Assembly (NCBI GenBank): GCA_019683625.1
Contig: JADGHY010000143.1
Span: 1-5,694 of the forward strand
DNA length: 5,694 bases
Reading direction: 5' to 3'
Origin: Thermoflavifilum sp.
Lineage (GTDB): Bacteria; Bacteroidota; Bacteroidia; Chitinophagales; Chitinophagaceae
A model generated the notes under the pieces. The model saw nothing but the letters and a program-made list of their open reading frames with translations, did no database searches and was not told the DNA's origin. Both the position numbers and the translations under genes were made by a program. Shown here one piece after another: positions 5,574 to 5,694 of the stretch. Positions within the stretch are counted from its first letter, which is position 1. Every line of letters begins with the position of its first letter.

Positions 5574-5694
5574 ATCATACCCTGTAAAAATCAATTTAAT
5601 ATCGGAATATATTTAACACAATTTTGATTTAATGAATTGAAAACGACAAGCAAACAAGTATAAAATTTGATGATAATTACATGCATTTCTTCAC

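Larger units (their letters stand above)
5477..5694. other. AT-rich intergenic region at the right edge
   Basis: About 218 bases with no supportable complete gene, much richer in A and T than the rest of the window. It contains the promoter, palindrome and one full repeat listed separately. Toward the edge, TTG at 5637-5639, 22 bases, and AAAATTTG at 5662-5669 (TTTG core only) precede ATG 5681, which opens M-H-F-F into the window end. This may be the start of a rightward gene with a very short leader, but four codons cannot establish it. Confidence 0.6.

Overview
The window reads as ordinary chromosome from a member of the Bacteroidota, probably a Chitinophagaceae-like relative. This is inferred from three things: protein flavour (Bacteroidota-type NDK C-terminus, two-domain FKBP lipoprotein, a small four-helix membrane protein with a GTCP-like Cys loop), the lack of Shine-Dalgarno sequences before the starts, and repeated matches to the Bacteroidota promoter pattern (TTTG-like -33, about 20 bp, TAnnTTTG -7). 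I see no mobile element, CRISPR array, tRNA or rRNA. Coding DNA is of balanced composition; the last ~220 bases are strikingly AT-rich.

Layout, left to right. (1) The 3' part of a DCC-family (DUF393) thiol-disulfide oxidoreductase gene runs in from the left edge (+). It converges on ndk (-), nucleoside diphosphate kinase. (2) ndk and nrnA (+, DHH/DHHA1 nanoRNase/pAp phosphatase) are divergent, with promoters whose -33 elements lie one base apart around 896-904. (3) nrnA is followed by a lipoprotein with two FKBP domains, the first degenerate and the second intact (+), closed by a strong intrinsic terminator at 3053-3085. (4) A new unit begins with rocD (+, ornithine aminotransferase), whose -7 box ends only 6 bases before the ATG, and continues after 10 bases into an unrecognised five-helix membrane protein. 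That protein's topology and a few motifs resemble the VIT1/CCC1 iron/manganese transporter fold but without its metal-site residues. (5) This unit ends stop-to-stop against a four-helix membrane protein on the opposite strand (-); the two stop codons share one TTAA. (6) The right edge is an AT-rich intergenic region holding a good promoter for the minus-strand gene, overlapped by a GTAC palindrome and followed by two copies of an 11-bp repeat. A further gene may start at 5681 and run off the window.

Functionally, ndk and nrnA both belong to nucleotide supply and recycling. The FKBP lipoprotein would act in the cell envelope. rocD links ornithine/arginine to glutamate and proline. The two membrane proteins have no assigned function. 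I found no clear new multi-gene system. The items most worth a second look are the VIT-like protein behind rocD, the GTAC operator candidate, the shared divergent promoter, and the degenerate FKBP domain.
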